This document shows, piece by piece, positions 7,287-16,435 of a DNA stretch of 64,000 nt. The notes beneath the pieces were generated by a model that was not told where the DNA came from, did not search any database, and saw only the letters and a program-made list of their open reading frames with translations. The stretch's first letter is position 1. Every line of letters begins with the position of its first letter. The DNA comes from DATKYQ01 sp035528415 (GTDB taxonomy: Bacteria > Myxococcota > B64-G9), in NCBI GenBank assembly GCA_035528415.1, contig DATKYQ010000075.1:1-64000 (forward strand), read 5' to 3'. The position numbers and the translations under genes are program-made.

Positions 7287-9248
7287 CTATCCCGCCGTAG
7301 TAAACATGAACGGGTAGGTTACGATGACCTCGCCCGAGCCCTTGGGAGCCGGGAACCGAATACGGCGCACCACGCGCAGCACGCACTCCTCGACGTTGGC
7401 GTTGTGCATGGTGCTCTGGATTACGTTGGCCTCGCTCACCCGCCCGTTGCCGGCGATGGTGAAGGTTGTCGTGATCTTGCCGTAGAGGTTCGGATCCTTG
7501 GAAAGTTCGCGCTCGTAGCAATACTTGAACTGAGCCCAGTAACGTTTTATGTAGCGTCCGACGACCTCCTGCGATAAACCGCCGATAACCCGGGTGCGGC
7601 CCTTGACGACACGCACAGAGTGCTTGCCACGGTGACCGATCTTTACGCTTCCGAACCCCCGTCCGCTGCCGCGGCCGTAGCCGTGGGTTCCCAGGCCTCC
7701 AAGGCCCAACCCGCCACCGCCGCCGCCGGGACCCCCGCCGCGGGTTCCGAGACCGCCGAAGCCGCCCGAGTCGCCCATGCCCGAAGAACGCAGGCCGGCC
7801 AGCGATTGGTCGAGGCTGGCCATTGCGGAGCCGCCGAAAACCGATGACGAGTTGTCGCCGGTGCCTCCGCCACGCCCCTTCAGAAGACCCAGGATTCCGG
7901 CCGATGTCGCAACCTTGCGATCGATCTTCTCCTTGACTTCCCGGGGAATTTCCTTGCTGTCCTTCGACTTCGATTTCGACTCCACTTTCTTCCACTTGCC
8001 GGTTTCGGCGACCTTGATCTTCTCTTCTTTCTTCTTCTTGATCTCCTCGAAGGTCTTCTTCTTCTCGGCGTTCTGGTTGGGCATGATCAACTGTGCGAAG
8101 CGGGCCGGGTTTTTCAGGTAGTCCGAGGCCTCTGTCTTGAACTCGGGAGTTGCCTGGATCAGCACCCACATACCGACCGAGAGCACCAGGCAGATCAAAA
8201 ACCACTTCGAGAGTCTCAGATCCGAAGAAGACAGCACACCGGCGCTGACGCCCCGGGCCGGCGAGACATACTGGATGACGAAAGCCAACTGACCCATCAT
8301 CACCCGGCACTTTTCGTCTAGGTCGAGGGCGTAGGTGCGCACGGCCCCCGCGGAAGGTAAGCTGCCGACATCGACGGGTTTGCCCTTCTTGCGAACCTCG
8401 ATTTCCATCCCGTTGGCTAGGTTGACGACGCAGCCCGCCTTGCCCCCGGGACTTACCAGTGTATATAACTCACCGCCGAACCTGTCCGTGGTTATCGATA
8501 TGCTGGCACCGGGGGCGTCACCCACCGTGACCTTCTCGCCCTCGCTGAACTGCCGCGTGTCGAGCACGATCCGGCCCCACAGCACCTTGACTTCGACCAA
8601 CTTCTCTCCCTGCAGGGGACGCTCCATGGCGAGCATCTCGCGTTCGAAGAAGTTCTGGCCGCTGACGGGAGATTCGATCTCGCTTGCCCTGGGAATCTCC
8701 CTGCGTCTTATGACTTCGGTTCGCGGTGCCTGCGGCATTGCGGGAGGCCGTGCCGAGCGCCCGGGGCTGCGCCGCGGAGGCCGCATGACCGGAGTGGGCT
8801 CCTTCTGCTCCTCGGTCTCATCCTGGCCGAGTTCTTCTTCGAAGGTTTCTGAGGCCTGTGCGGCTTCTTCCCGAATGTCTGTGTCTTTCTTCGAGGGCCT
8901 GTCCGCCTTGGTGTCCACCTCGTCCGAACCGACACCGACGACGAATATCTCTACCGCACCGGCGGAGATAGTGTCGCCGCGTTTGACGATGGCCTCGCGA
9001 CGGATCTCCTCGCCGTTGACCTTGGTACCCTCCTCGGATCCAAGATCGCTCAGCAAGGCCGTGCCGTCTTCTTCGCCGACCTTGAGAATGGCGTGAATGC
9101 TTGAGACCGAGGTGTCGTCAAGACACAGGTTGGCAGCCGAACCGCTGCCGATGATGACGCTCTTCTGCTCGAACTCATGTCGGCCGCCGCCTGCTCCCTG
9201 CACCTCGACTTCGAGAGTAATGCTCAGTTTGGATTCTTTACTCGCCAT
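7287..9248 (-). CDS. FHA + AgmX/PglI-domain protein, GltG/NfsG-like (cluster A)
   Basis: A 653-residue bitopic inner-membrane protein. It has an FHA domain at about 25-103 (IIGSGSAANLCLDD, SSIHAIL, DLGSEEGTKVNG), a Pro/acidic linker, a middle domain at about 215-335, TM at about 345-367, a Lys/Glu-rich region, a Gly-rich stretch at about 455-545, and a C-terminal AgmX/PglI (TonB-like) domain at about 560-653 (FKYCYEREL, FTIAGNGRV, RIRFPAPKGSG). In M. xanthus, GltG/NfsG of this type is thought to span the periplasm and carry motor force to outer-membrane partners. The FHA domain may read a phospho-Thr made by a Ser/Thr kinase, and one is encoded upstream at 21368. The ATG at 9248 (GAGG upstream) is preferred over a TTG at 9284. 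Confidence 0.82.
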   Translation of the reverse strand: MASKESKLSITLEVEVQGAGGGRHEFEQKSVIIGSGSAANLCLDDTSVSSIHAILKVGEEDGTALLSDLGSEEGTKVNGEEIRREAIVKRGDTISAGAVEIFVVGVGSDEVDTKADRPSKKDTDIREEAAQASETFEEELGQDETEEQKEPTPVMRPPRRSPGRSARPPAMPQAPRTEVIRRREIPRASEIESPVSGQNFFEREMLAMERPLQGEKLVEVKVLWGRIVLDTRQFSEGEKVTVGDAPGASISITTDRFGGELYTLVSPGGKAGCVVNLANGMEIEVRKKGKPVDVGSLPSAGAVRTYALDLDEKCRVMMGQLAFVIQYVSPARGVSAGVLSSSDLRLSKWFLICLVLSVGMWVLIQATPEFKTEASDYLKNPARFAQLIMPNQNAEKKKTFEEIKKKKEEKIKVAETGKWKKVESKSKSKDSKEIPREVKEKIDRKVATSAGILGLLKGRGGGTGDNSSSVFGGSAMASLDQSLAGLRSSGMGDSGGFGGLGTRGGGPGGGGGGLGLGGLGTHGYGRGSGRGFGSVKIGHRGKHSVRVVKGRTRVIGGLSQEVVGRYIKRYWAQFKYCYERELSKDPNLYGKITTTFTIAGNGRVSEANVIQSTMHNANVEECVLRVVRRIRFPAPKGSGEVIVTYPFMFTTAG

Positions 9249-9295
9249 GACAAGACCTCGCCTTCCATTTTTGCCTGGTGACAATCACGTATGTC

Positions 9296-9577
9296 TCAAA
9301 GATTATCGACCGTCATGAGCATCTCGGGCAGAAAGTTGTCCCTGACCCTGATCAAGAGGTTGAAATTCGCCTTCTTCTTGTTCATCAGATACGAGCCCTC
9401 AGGTTTCGTCAACTCGCCGGTGATGGTAACATCGGAGAAGTCGATGATGGTCGTCTTCTTGTAGACGATCTGTTCTTCAGCGGCCGCGGCGGTTCCCTCT
9501 TCCTGGGCATTAGCGACTCCAGACAGCCCAGGCACCAGCGTCATGCCAAGAACCAGTGTCAGAATCAATCTCTTCAT
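9296..9577 (-). CDS. Small exported protein, GltF/NfsF-position (cluster A)
   Basis: A 93-residue protein with a signal peptide (about 1-24, ending VANAQ). The mature part contains IIDFSDVTITGELTKPEG and a short basic then hydrophobic tail. The 85-residue protein at 44010 in cluster B shares the same layout: YRFDNLDIEGHVKTPH aligns with the IDF...ITGELTKP segment, and both go on to a Lys/Arg-rich FNLLIR/FRSFRL stretch. Both sit between the TPR lipoprotein and the AgmX/PglI gene, the gltF/nfsF slot. It is most likely a small periplasmic component of the complex. The biochemical role is unknown. Confidence 0.7.
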   Translation of the reverse strand: MKRLILTLVLGMTLVPGLSGVANAQEEGTAAAAEEQIVYKKTTIIDFSDVTITGELTKPEGSYLMNKKKANFNLLIRVRDNFLPEMLMTVDNL

Positions 9578-9665
9578 GACTTCCTCCTCCCTGCCAACGC
9601 GGGCCGGGAACGCGCTTCACCTTTCTACATCGACACCATACGACCAAAAAGGTTTCTCCGAGCAA

Positions 9666-11192
9666 TCATTTGTCCTTCTTTTCCGAGGCGGGTTTAGCCG
9701 GCTTCCCTGACGCAGCAGGGGCCTTCTTCTCGGCCGGTTCTTCGGCAGGCTTCTCGACCGCCTTCTCGGCCGGTTTTTCAGCAGGCTTCTCGACCGCCTT
9801 TTCGGCCGGTTTCTCAGAAGGCTTCTCGATCGCCTTCTCGGCCGGTTTTTCAGAAGGCTTCTCGAGCGCCTTTTCAACCGGTTTTTCGCTCTCCACGCCC
9901 TGCTTGAGCATCTCCCTTAGCTTTTCCTTGTCCGCCTTCTTTTTGCTGGCCGACTCGGCCTTGGATTTCTCGAGCGCTTTCTTGCGGGCTTCTTCCTTGC
10001 GCTTGGCCTCCTCGTCTTCCTTTTTCAACTGTGCTGCCATCTGCAGCTTGGCCGTGGCCGCCTGCAGACGATTGTTGACCGGGTCTGATGCCTGCAAGGC
10101 ACTGCCCTTCTTCGCCTTGTAGCGCTGGTAGTAACTAATCGCATTCTTGTAGTCGTGCAGGAAGGTGTAATAGATCTCCCCCATCACGAAGATCGCCCGC
10201 TCGTCGTCCGGGTGCTTGCGGATAATCTTCTCGAACAACGGAATGGCATCCTTGGCCTTACCCTCGCCGTAGGCGGCGAAAGCCAGGCCCTGCATGGCGT
10301 TATCGTTATCCGCACTCTGCTTGAGCACCTTCTGATAAGCAGCCGCCGCTCTCGGGTAGTCGCGATACTTGTGGGCAATGGCACCGACATTGATCAATGC
10401 ATCGATGTTGTTGGGGTCGACGACCAGCGCCTTGGTGAACTGGACCAATGCCTTGCGCGGCTTGCCCATTTGCATGAAGATCATGCCCAGGTTACTGTAG
10501 ATACCAGCGTCCTCCTTGACCGACGGATCTTTCTTGCGCTGCTTTTCCAGCATCTTGCCGGCGTTGATGCACAACAGTTCGGCCATCTCGTACTTCTTCT
10601 GGTCATAGTAGACCAGCGTCATGTTCTTGTAGGCTTCCACATTGTTGGGCGTCCGGGCCAGCAGGCTGTGACCTGTTTTCTCGGCTTCCTTGTACTGTTT
10701 GTTCAGCCTGTAGATCATGATCAGGTTGTTCATGATCAGGGGATCCCGGGGAATCTTTTTCAGAGCCGCCTTGTAATGCTTGATGGCCGCCGGGTAATCT
10801 TTCTTTTGCTTCAAAACAACGCCCAGGTTCAGAATGGCGTCTCGATGATCAGGCTTTTTTATAAGCGTCTGCCTGAATTCCCGCTCGGCGCCGGCAAAAT
10901 CGCCTTTCTGGAGCAAGATCACGCCCACGTTGTAGTGTGCATCGACGAGCTTGGGGCTGTCGCTTGCCTTGGAAAGAGCTTTCTGGAAAAGCGCCAAGGC
11001 CTGCTCGGGCTGGTTGTGCTTCACGGCGTCTAGGGCCTGGTTGTAGATCTCCTCGGGCTGAATGACGCGAACCACCTTGACGATTTCTTGAGTCTTAACG
11101 ACTTCCTTCTGAGGACACCCGCTTCCAAGAACCAGCAGGCAGCCGACTGTCAACAGCGTAGATTTTCTTAGCATTGTGTTTATTCCTCGCAT
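9666..11192 (-). CDS. TPR lipoprotein, GltE/NfsE-like (cluster A)
   Basis: A 508-residue lipoprotein with lipobox LGSGC at about 27-31. About nine TPR-like repeats fill residues 45-360 (LVDAHYNVGVILLQKGD, AILNLGVVLKQKKDY, IYSNLGMIFMQMGKP). A Lys/Glu-rich helix follows, then a Pro/Lys/Glu/Ala tail with four tandem 12-residue repeats that could span envelope layers or peptidoglycan. Its place after the giant TPR gene and before the small F-type gene matches aglT/gltE and nfsE. Two starts are possible: ATG at 11192 with GGAGGG seven bases upstream, and ATG at 11174 with GAGG upstream, which gives a shorter n-region. The former is used here. Confidence 0.78.
   Translation of the reverse strand: MRGINTMLRKSTLLTVGCLLVLGSGCPQKEVVKTQEIVKVVRVIQPEEIYNQALDAVKHNQPEQALALFQKALSKASDSPKLVDAHYNVGVILLQKGDFAGAEREFRQTLIKKPDHRDAILNLGVVLKQKKDYPAAIKHYKAALKKIPRDPLIMNNLIMIYRLNKQYKEAEKTGHSLLARTPNNVEAYKNMTLVYYDQKKYEMAELLCINAGKMLEKQRKKDPSVKEDAGIYSNLGMIFMQMGKPRKALVQFTKALVVDPNNIDALINVGAIAHKYRDYPRAAAAYQKVLKQSADNDNAMQGLAFAAYGEGKAKDAIPLFEKIIRKHPDDERAIFVMGEIYYTFLHDYKNAISYYQRYKAKKGSALQASDPVNNRLQAATAKLQMAAQLKKEDEEAKRKEEARKKALEKSKAESASKKKADKEKLREMLKQGVESEKPVEKALEKPSEKPAEKAIEKPSEKPAEKAVEKPAEKPAEKAVEKPAEEPAEKKAPAASGKPAKPASEKKDK
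9732..9875 (-). repeat. Four tandem 36-bp repeats encoding 12-residue EKxxEKPxEKPA units
   Basis: The 3' end of the cluster A TPR lipoprotein gene encodes EKALEKPSEKPA, EKAIEKPSEKPA, EKAVEKPAEKPA and EKAVEKPAEEPA in tandem. The array is in frame, so copy-number change would lengthen or shorten the tail without disrupting the gene. Confidence 0.85.
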
Positions 11193-11208
11193 CGGTTGGC
11201 CCTCCGGC

Positions 11209-14200
11209 TCAAGACTCGGGCTGCGAAGCAGCCCCTTCAGGGCCCACCACCGGCGCCTGGGTCGGCTCTGGCAGCGGTGATACTTTCATTTTTTCAATTT
11301 TGCATCCTGGCTGATAGATGTACTCGGTGGATACCAACTCTGCGTTGAATGCTTCGGGGTAGCTGCTCGGCTGGTAGATCTTCAGTTGTTCCTCGGCCTT
11401 GATCGTCCATCCGTTGTAGATCCCCTTGGAACCGGACACTTCGATCGCCTTACGATAGAATACCATTGCCTTTTCTTCGAGCGGCAAGGCCTGGTTCTGC
11501 AGTTCCTGGACGTAGATGTCCTGCTGGTCGGGGGTCAAGCCGGCCGGGACGGGCGCGTCGTACATGGACTGGCTGAGATTCTGACTGAGCTGACCTATGC
11601 GAACCAGGCTCGCGATGGACCAGTCGGGATCCTTGAAACCGACGACCTCCTCGTACTTCTTTTCGAGCTTCGGCCTGATATCGATCTTCGTTAACAGGTT
11701 TCGCCTCAGAGTCCTCGGTGGCAACACCAGCTTGATGTTGATGTAATCGTTGAACTCCTCCTCTAGCTGCAAAAAGCGCGCGTGCGACACGGCCGTCCTG
11801 GACTCGACGTTGCGGACTTCTTCGGGCAGCTTGTTGTAGTCCTCGATGATGCCGTCTAAGAGCTTGTCGGATTCCTTTTTTTTATCGAGTTGCCTCAAGG
11901 CCATGGCATGCTTGTAGTTTACAGCCAGCATGCGGCCCGGAGTCGATCGGTCGGCGTATTTTTCAGGGTAGGCCTGGTAAACGCGATCGGCTTTACGCCA
12001 CTGCCCGCGGCGCTCGTAGATTTCCCCAATCTTGTAGAAGATGTCCGGGACGTCCTTGGTATCAGGGAAGTTCTTGATGTATTTCACGTAGTTGGCGACG
12101 GCCAGATCGAACTGTCCCATGCTCTCACGTAGCAAAGCGGCGTTGTACAGCGCGTCTCTGGCCTCTTTGTCGGTAATAAGGATTTTCTGGGTCTCTGCGC
12201 CGGTCTTCTTCTTGGCCCTGGCTTTTCTTCTGGCACGGGTCTTCTTTTTCTTGTCCTTTTTGGACTTCTTACCTTCCTGCTTCAAGTAACGATCGAAAAA
12301 CATCTCGTTGTAATTGGCAGCCCTCGCGAAATCGGCCACCCGGGTGTGAAAGTCGGCCAGGTACTCTATCGTCTGGTTGTAGCGATCGCTCGTTGAATAC
12401 TGCTTCAACAGTCGCTGGCCGGCTATGATGGCCAGGTCGAGTTGACTGGCCTCGTTGAAGATCACGATCGCGGCATACAAGGCTCTATGAGCATACCTGC
12501 TCTTGGGGTAATCGTTGACGAATGTCTCGAAGCCCTTGGCAGCCTCGAGCGGGTTCTTCTCGCGCAAAGCCAACACGACGTTGTAGCCGGACTCTTCCAC
12601 CAAGCTCTGTATCTCAGGACCGAATTTTTCACGCTTGGCCGCATTCGAACTCATCAAGACCATGTTCTTCTGGAAGGTCTTTGCCCAGCGGTTGATTTCC
12701 TTCCAGTGCGAGGTTCTGACCTCTTGTTTCTCGTCCTTGTTGGTTGCCTTGACGTACATCGTGTTGAGCGACAGCCTGACCGCCCTGAGGGCGAACTTGT
12801 TCTTTGGGTAGCGCTCGATGATCTCGCCGAAGCGGCGGGCCATTTCCTTGTAATGGTGATACTTGTAAAAAAAGAAGGCGCTCTTGAAACGGATCGGCAG
12901 ATACATGTCGTGCTTGGGCGCCACCTTGGCGAACATGTCCGCCGAGCCAAGGAACTTCTTTTCGAAGAACGGAACTTCCTTTTTCTCCATCTCCTCTTTC
13001 TTGAGTTGGCCCTTGGCGATGAAGACCATCTTTTCTTCCTTGATGGCGCGGGTCTCCTCCTTGCCCAGCTTGCCCTTGCCCTTCTTGGGCTGCCACTTAC
13101 GGCAGTCGATGCTCTGTTTATCCCGCAGTGCAATACACTTGTCCCAGCTAAGGACAGCGTTGTAGGCGGCCTCCTGACTGAAAGTCCCCTTGGAATCTTT
13201 CTCGACCACCTTGGCGTACTGTTGCGCCGCGCCGTAGAAGTCACCCATCTTGTAAAGGATGTCAGAGTAATACCACCTAAGCTTGTAGGCATATTCGGAG
13301 TTCGGGAACGTTTCCATGTACTTGGCATAAATGACCCGGGCCAGGTTGTAAGTGTCCCAGCGCTTGGTTTCCTGGGCCTCCTTATGGTAGCTGGTGACCA
13401 GGTCCCTGAGCGAGCCCTCGACCAGCGAGTTGGCCTTCTTGATTGCCATCTTGTTGTTCTTGTTCACCTCGGCCCAGCGCGTGCCCGGCTTGTACTGATC
13501 GATCAGGCGGTTGACCTCTTGCCTGACCTTGTCACGCAAGTTCATCTTGCGGTAGGCCAGGACAATCGAGTTGTGGAAGGACGGGCAGTCGGGATCGCCG
13601 GGGTACTCGTTCAGCAGGCGGCGGAACGACTTGACCGTCATCTCGGCCTTGCCCTGCTTCTCGTAGGTGTGGGCCAGCTTGCGCATATACTCATTCGTGC
13701 GTTGCTTGCCCACCTGCGACAGGTAGTACTCCTCGGCCACGTCCAAGGCATCTACCTGACTGAAGGCCAAGACCAGGTCCTGCAATCCCTCGCGCTTGAG
13801 TTGAATCTTGTTTTTGTCGGCCCCGCCACCCCGGGCGGCCTCCAGCGTGGCCTGCTCGATCACCTCTTTGAACTTCTTGATCGAGTTGTCGTAGTCGCCA
13901 AGGTTGTAATCGCACCAGGCCAGCTTGTAAAGGGCAAACGTGTACACCTTTGATGTCTTGAACTGCAGCGCCTTCTCGTAGGCCTTCTTGGCGTTGAAAA
14001 CGTCGTTGGAGTTGAAGAAATGCTCGCCCATCGCCAGGTAAGCATCCGACACGAAGCGGCTTTCGGGGTGACCCTTGATCAGGTCCCAGTACATCTTGAC
14101 CCCTTCCGACTTGTTGCCGCTCTCGTAAAGATTGTACCCCATGGTGAACAAAACTTCGTCGCGCCGGTGGTAGTTCTTATAACGACCGAGGATGATGCGA

Positions 14201-14778
14201 TACACATCCATGGCTTGCTTGGTGTAAACTTGACTTTTACGGTTGTCGATCTTGGGTTCGGTTGCGTCCGGGTTTTTCTCCAGCTCTTTTTGCCACTTGT
14301 TGACCCTGTTGTCGTATTCCTGCATTTCGGTGTAGTAGATCGCGCGGGCCTTCTCGTAATAGCGCTCGGCCAGCCTGAAGAGCAGGTCGGCTTTCGTCGG
14401 CCCCTCGGAAGTGGTGCGAATGATGTCGCGTAGCTGCTTGATCTCCTCGTCGAGCAGCTTCTCTTCCAGTGTGGCGCCGGCGGCCTTCTTTTCCTCGACC
14501 ATGGGCAGCTTGATCTTGGCCGGTCCGGCAGGTATCTCCTCTTCTTCGACCACCCTGGGCTTCTTCTTTTCCTTCTCGGGCTGGATGGTCATCTTGCGTG
14601 TCCGGCCTCTCCTGCGGCGCTTTTTCTTTCGTGATTTTTTCTTCCTGGGCTTGCGCTTCTTGGCCTTGGCTATCAGCACTCCGTCTTCGGCCTGCGCAGG
14701 GGCTGAATATCCGCCCGAAAACGCAAACACAACGGCCAGAATGAACACCCAGAAAGATCTAAAACAGAAGCTCCGCAT
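11209..14778 (-). CDS. Giant periplasmic TPR protein, GltD(AgmU)/NfsD-like (cluster A)
   Basis: A 1189-residue exported protein. It has a signal peptide at about 1-31, then an extremely basic block at about 38-65 (KKKSRKKKRRRRGRTRK), then many TPR/tetratricopeptide-like repeats to about residue 1050. A conserved C-terminal segment follows (YDAPVPAGL, LPLEEKA, SYPEAFNAEL). M. xanthus AgmU/GltD is a similarly long TPR protein, as I recall it. The cluster B gene at 39842 shares both ends: FRLAERYYEKA against FRLAELYWESS, ALYKLAWCDYNLG against ALYKTAWCYFKLG, and YDAPVPAGL against YKAPMPKGL. The ATG at 14778 has a perfect GGAGG six bases upstream. It is likely a scaffold in the periplasm. Confidence 0.82.
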   Translation of the reverse strand: MRSFCFRSFWVFILAVVFAFSGGYSAPAQAEDGVLIAKAKKRKPRKKKSRKKKRRRRGRTRKMTIQPEKEKKKPRVVEEEEIPAGPAKIKLPMVEEKKAAGATLEEKLLDEEIKQLRDIIRTTSEGPTKADLLFRLAERYYEKARAIYYTEMQEYDNRVNKWQKELEKNPDATEPKIDNRKSQVYTKQAMDVYRIILGRYKNYHRRDEVLFTMGYNLYESGNKSEGVKMYWDLIKGHPESRFVSDAYLAMGEHFFNSNDVFNAKKAYEKALQFKTSKVYTFALYKLAWCDYNLGDYDNSIKKFKEVIEQATLEAARGGGADKNKIQLKREGLQDLVLAFSQVDALDVAEEYYLSQVGKQRTNEYMRKLAHTYEKQGKAEMTVKSFRRLLNEYPGDPDCPSFHNSIVLAYRKMNLRDKVRQEVNRLIDQYKPGTRWAEVNKNNKMAIKKANSLVEGSLRDLVTSYHKEAQETKRWDTYNLARVIYAKYMETFPNSEYAYKLRWYYSDILYKMGDFYGAAQQYAKVVEKDSKGTFSQEAAYNAVLSWDKCIALRDKQSIDCRKWQPKKGKGKLGKEETRAIKEEKMVFIAKGQLKKEEMEKKEVPFFEKKFLGSADMFAKVAPKHDMYLPIRFKSAFFFYKYHHYKEMARRFGEIIERYPKNKFALRAVRLSLNTMYVKATNKDEKQEVRTSHWKEINRWAKTFQKNMVLMSSNAAKREKFGPEIQSLVEESGYNVVLALREKNPLEAAKGFETFVNDYPKSRYAHRALYAAIVIFNEASQLDLAIIAGQRLLKQYSTSDRYNQTIEYLADFHTRVADFARAANYNEMFFDRYLKQEGKKSKKDKKKKTRARRKARAKKKTGAETQKILITDKEARDALYNAALLRESMGQFDLAVANYVKYIKNFPDTKDVPDIFYKIGEIYERRGQWRKADRVYQAYPEKYADRSTPGRMLAVNYKHAMALRQLDKKKESDKLLDGIIEDYNKLPEEVRNVESRTAVSHARFLQLEEEFNDYINIKLVLPPRTLRRNLLTKIDIRPKLEKKYEEVVGFKDPDWSIASLVRIGQLSQNLSQSMYDAPVPAGLTPDQQDIYVQELQNQALPLEEKAMVFYRKAIEVSGSKGIYNGWTIKAEEQLKIYQPSSYPEAFNAELVSTEYIYQPGCKIEKMKVSPLPEPTQAPVVGPEGAASQPES

Positions 14779-14823
14779 CGATTGCCTCCGGTTGTCTTGC
14801 ACACCAGCCGCACGCCCGTGCCG

Positions 14824-16416
14824 CTATTTAGCGGGGCACGCGCGTCGAACCGTGTAAACGTAAAATCCCAGCTCGTCCTTCCAATACTCTTCCTTGAAGG
14901 GCCAATAATTGTATGTCTCATCGGGCACCCGAGGGCGCGGTGCGAGCTTACCGCGCTCCTGGGCCTTGATAGAAAGGCCGGCTTTCAACAACAATCTTTC
15001 GTGGCTGGTGATCTCCAGCTTGATCATCTTGGAGTGCCCGACGAAGCCGAGAATCGTCTGGTACCTGTTCTGCAGGTTGGCCTTTACGAAACCGCCGGCC
15101 GTCCTGACCAGCAAGTTGCGCTGGACCGTCACCACGCCGGCCAATTCGTCGTGCAGGCGGATGCCCCTCCACTCGCCGACCAATTCGATCGCCTTGGCCT
15201 CCGCTTCGAGGGAACGTAGAAAGTGTCTGAAGTTTTCTACCCGGGGGCTGGTCAAGATGGACGAGCGCACAAGATCGGGCACCTTGGCCATGGGATCCGC
15301 CTTGTCCAGCTTGTCCAGCAGTAAAAGCGAGGCGAACTTCTCGTTGGGCAGGCCGGCATCAAGGATGCCCTTGAGCGTCGGCAGCATGTTCTCGTAGCGC
15401 TGCTTGAAGATGTTCAGGGCGGCCGTGGCCTCCTCGTAAAGGCAAACGTGAAAATAAATTGTCCCCTTGAGTATCCACGATTCGGGCGCGAACAGGTTTT
15501 GATAACGCGGCGAGTGCAGAGTATGCAGGGCTCCCAGCGCCCTGCCGTACTCCTCGCGCATGAAGTAGGCCCAGCCGATCTCGAACAGGGCGTCGGCCCA
15601 GTCCTGGCTGAACATGGGAATGCGCGAGTAGTACATGACCGCCTTGGCGTAGTCGCCCTTGCCGTAGTAGGCCCGCGCCAGGTTCAACGTGCAAAGCTGC
15701 CATAGGCGGACGATGTTGTCATAGGAAGCAATGGCCTTCATGGCCTTGGCCTCTTCGCGTCCGCTGAGATCGACGATCTGCTCGAAGAGCTTGATGGCCT
15801 GGTCGTACTCGGCCCGGGTGCGCGCCTCGTCACCGGCCAGGTTGTAACGCACGCCCAGCCGGATGTGAATGGTGGCCTGCAGGAAAAGGCCCTTGGGAAA
15901 GACCCGCGACTTCTGGTCGATGGCCGAAAGAAACGCCATCGACTCGCCGTACTTTTCCTGGCGGTAGAGCAGCAAGCCCACGTAGAAGTTGATCCGACTG
16001 AGGATCATGGGATCCATCTTGGCGAATTCCTGGCTATTGTAGTACTTGTTGATCTGGGAAGGGATCAGTGTGTCGTCGTGCAGCGCCTGGGCGACGTTGA
16101 CCAGACCCTCCGCGCCCTTGATGTAGTACGGGTGGGCCGGGCCGGCCACGAAGACCGCGTTGTAGAAAGCCAGCGCGCTCTGGTACATGCCCATCTTGAA
16201 GAGCGACTGCGCCAGGTAGTATTCCGCCTGGGCGCGGTTTCCGGCCTGCGGATCGCTCATCTTGACGTCGTAGAACAGCTTGGCCGCCTGGGCCAGATTG
16301 TTCGCGTTATAGGCCTCAACAGCCTGGTTGAGTTGATCGGACTTATTGCCCTGGGCAAAAGCCAATGCACCCTGCAGAACGGCCAAAGCGAAAATAATCG
16401 AGACGATTTTTCTCAC
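14824..16416 (-). CDS. Periplasmic TPR protein, GltC/NfsC-like (cluster A)
   Basis: A 530-residue exported protein starting at GTG 16416 with GGAGG eight bases upstream. It has a signal peptide at about 1-21 (ending ALAFAQ), then TPR-like helices throughout (AEYYLAQSLFKMGMY, NLARAYYGKGDYAKAV, LFEIGWAYFMREEY). The C-terminus carries NYWPFKEEYWKDELGFY. The cluster B gene at 38032 ends with DEYWPFDGEGWPDEV, a shared YWPF-x5-W-x-DE signature that supports paralogy. It lies between the barrel pair and the giant TPR gene, the gltC/nfsC slot. It is probably a periplasmic adaptor between barrels and scaffold. An open frame continues upstream to 16644, but it overlaps the preceding gene and lacks a signal peptide at its start. 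Confidence 0.78.
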   Translation of the reverse strand: MRKIVSIIFALAVLQGALAFAQGNKSDQLNQAVEAYNANNLAQAAKLFYDVKMSDPQAGNRAQAEYYLAQSLFKMGMYQSALAFYNAVFVAGPAHPYYIKGAEGLVNVAQALHDDTLIPSQINKYYNSQEFAKMDPMILSRINFYVGLLLYRQEKYGESMAFLSAIDQKSRVFPKGLFLQATIHIRLGVRYNLAGDEARTRAEYDQAIKLFEQIVDLSGREEAKAMKAIASYDNIVRLWQLCTLNLARAYYGKGDYAKAVMYYSRIPMFSQDWADALFEIGWAYFMREEYGRALGALHTLHSPRYQNLFAPESWILKGTIYFHVCLYEEATAALNIFKQRYENMLPTLKGILDAGLPNEKFASLLLLDKLDKADPMAKVPDLVRSSILTSPRVENFRHFLRSLEAEAKAIELVGEWRGIRLHDELAGVVTVQRNLLVRTAGGFVKANLQNRYQTILGFVGHSKMIKLEITSHERLLLKAGLSIKAQERGKLAPRPRVPDETYNYWPFKEEYWKDELGFYVYTVRRACPAK

Positions 16417-16435
16417 GGTTGAATCCTCCAAAGAA

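Noticed and set aside
7270..8310. A 346-codon minus-strand frame overlapping the FHA/AgmX gene
   Set aside because: Its low-complexity Arg/Gly product comes from reading the Gly-rich region in another frame.
10155..11033. A 292-codon open frame on the plus strand inside the TPR lipoprotein gene
   Set aside because: Same type of antisense shadow: no ribosome site, no recognisable motif, and full overlap with a well-supported gene.
12442..13953. A 503-codon open frame on the plus strand inside the giant TPR gene
   Set aside because: It is antisense to a gene with strong family signals. The Leu/Val/His-rich product is the usual shadow of a Lys/Glu-rich helical protein in GC-rich DNA.
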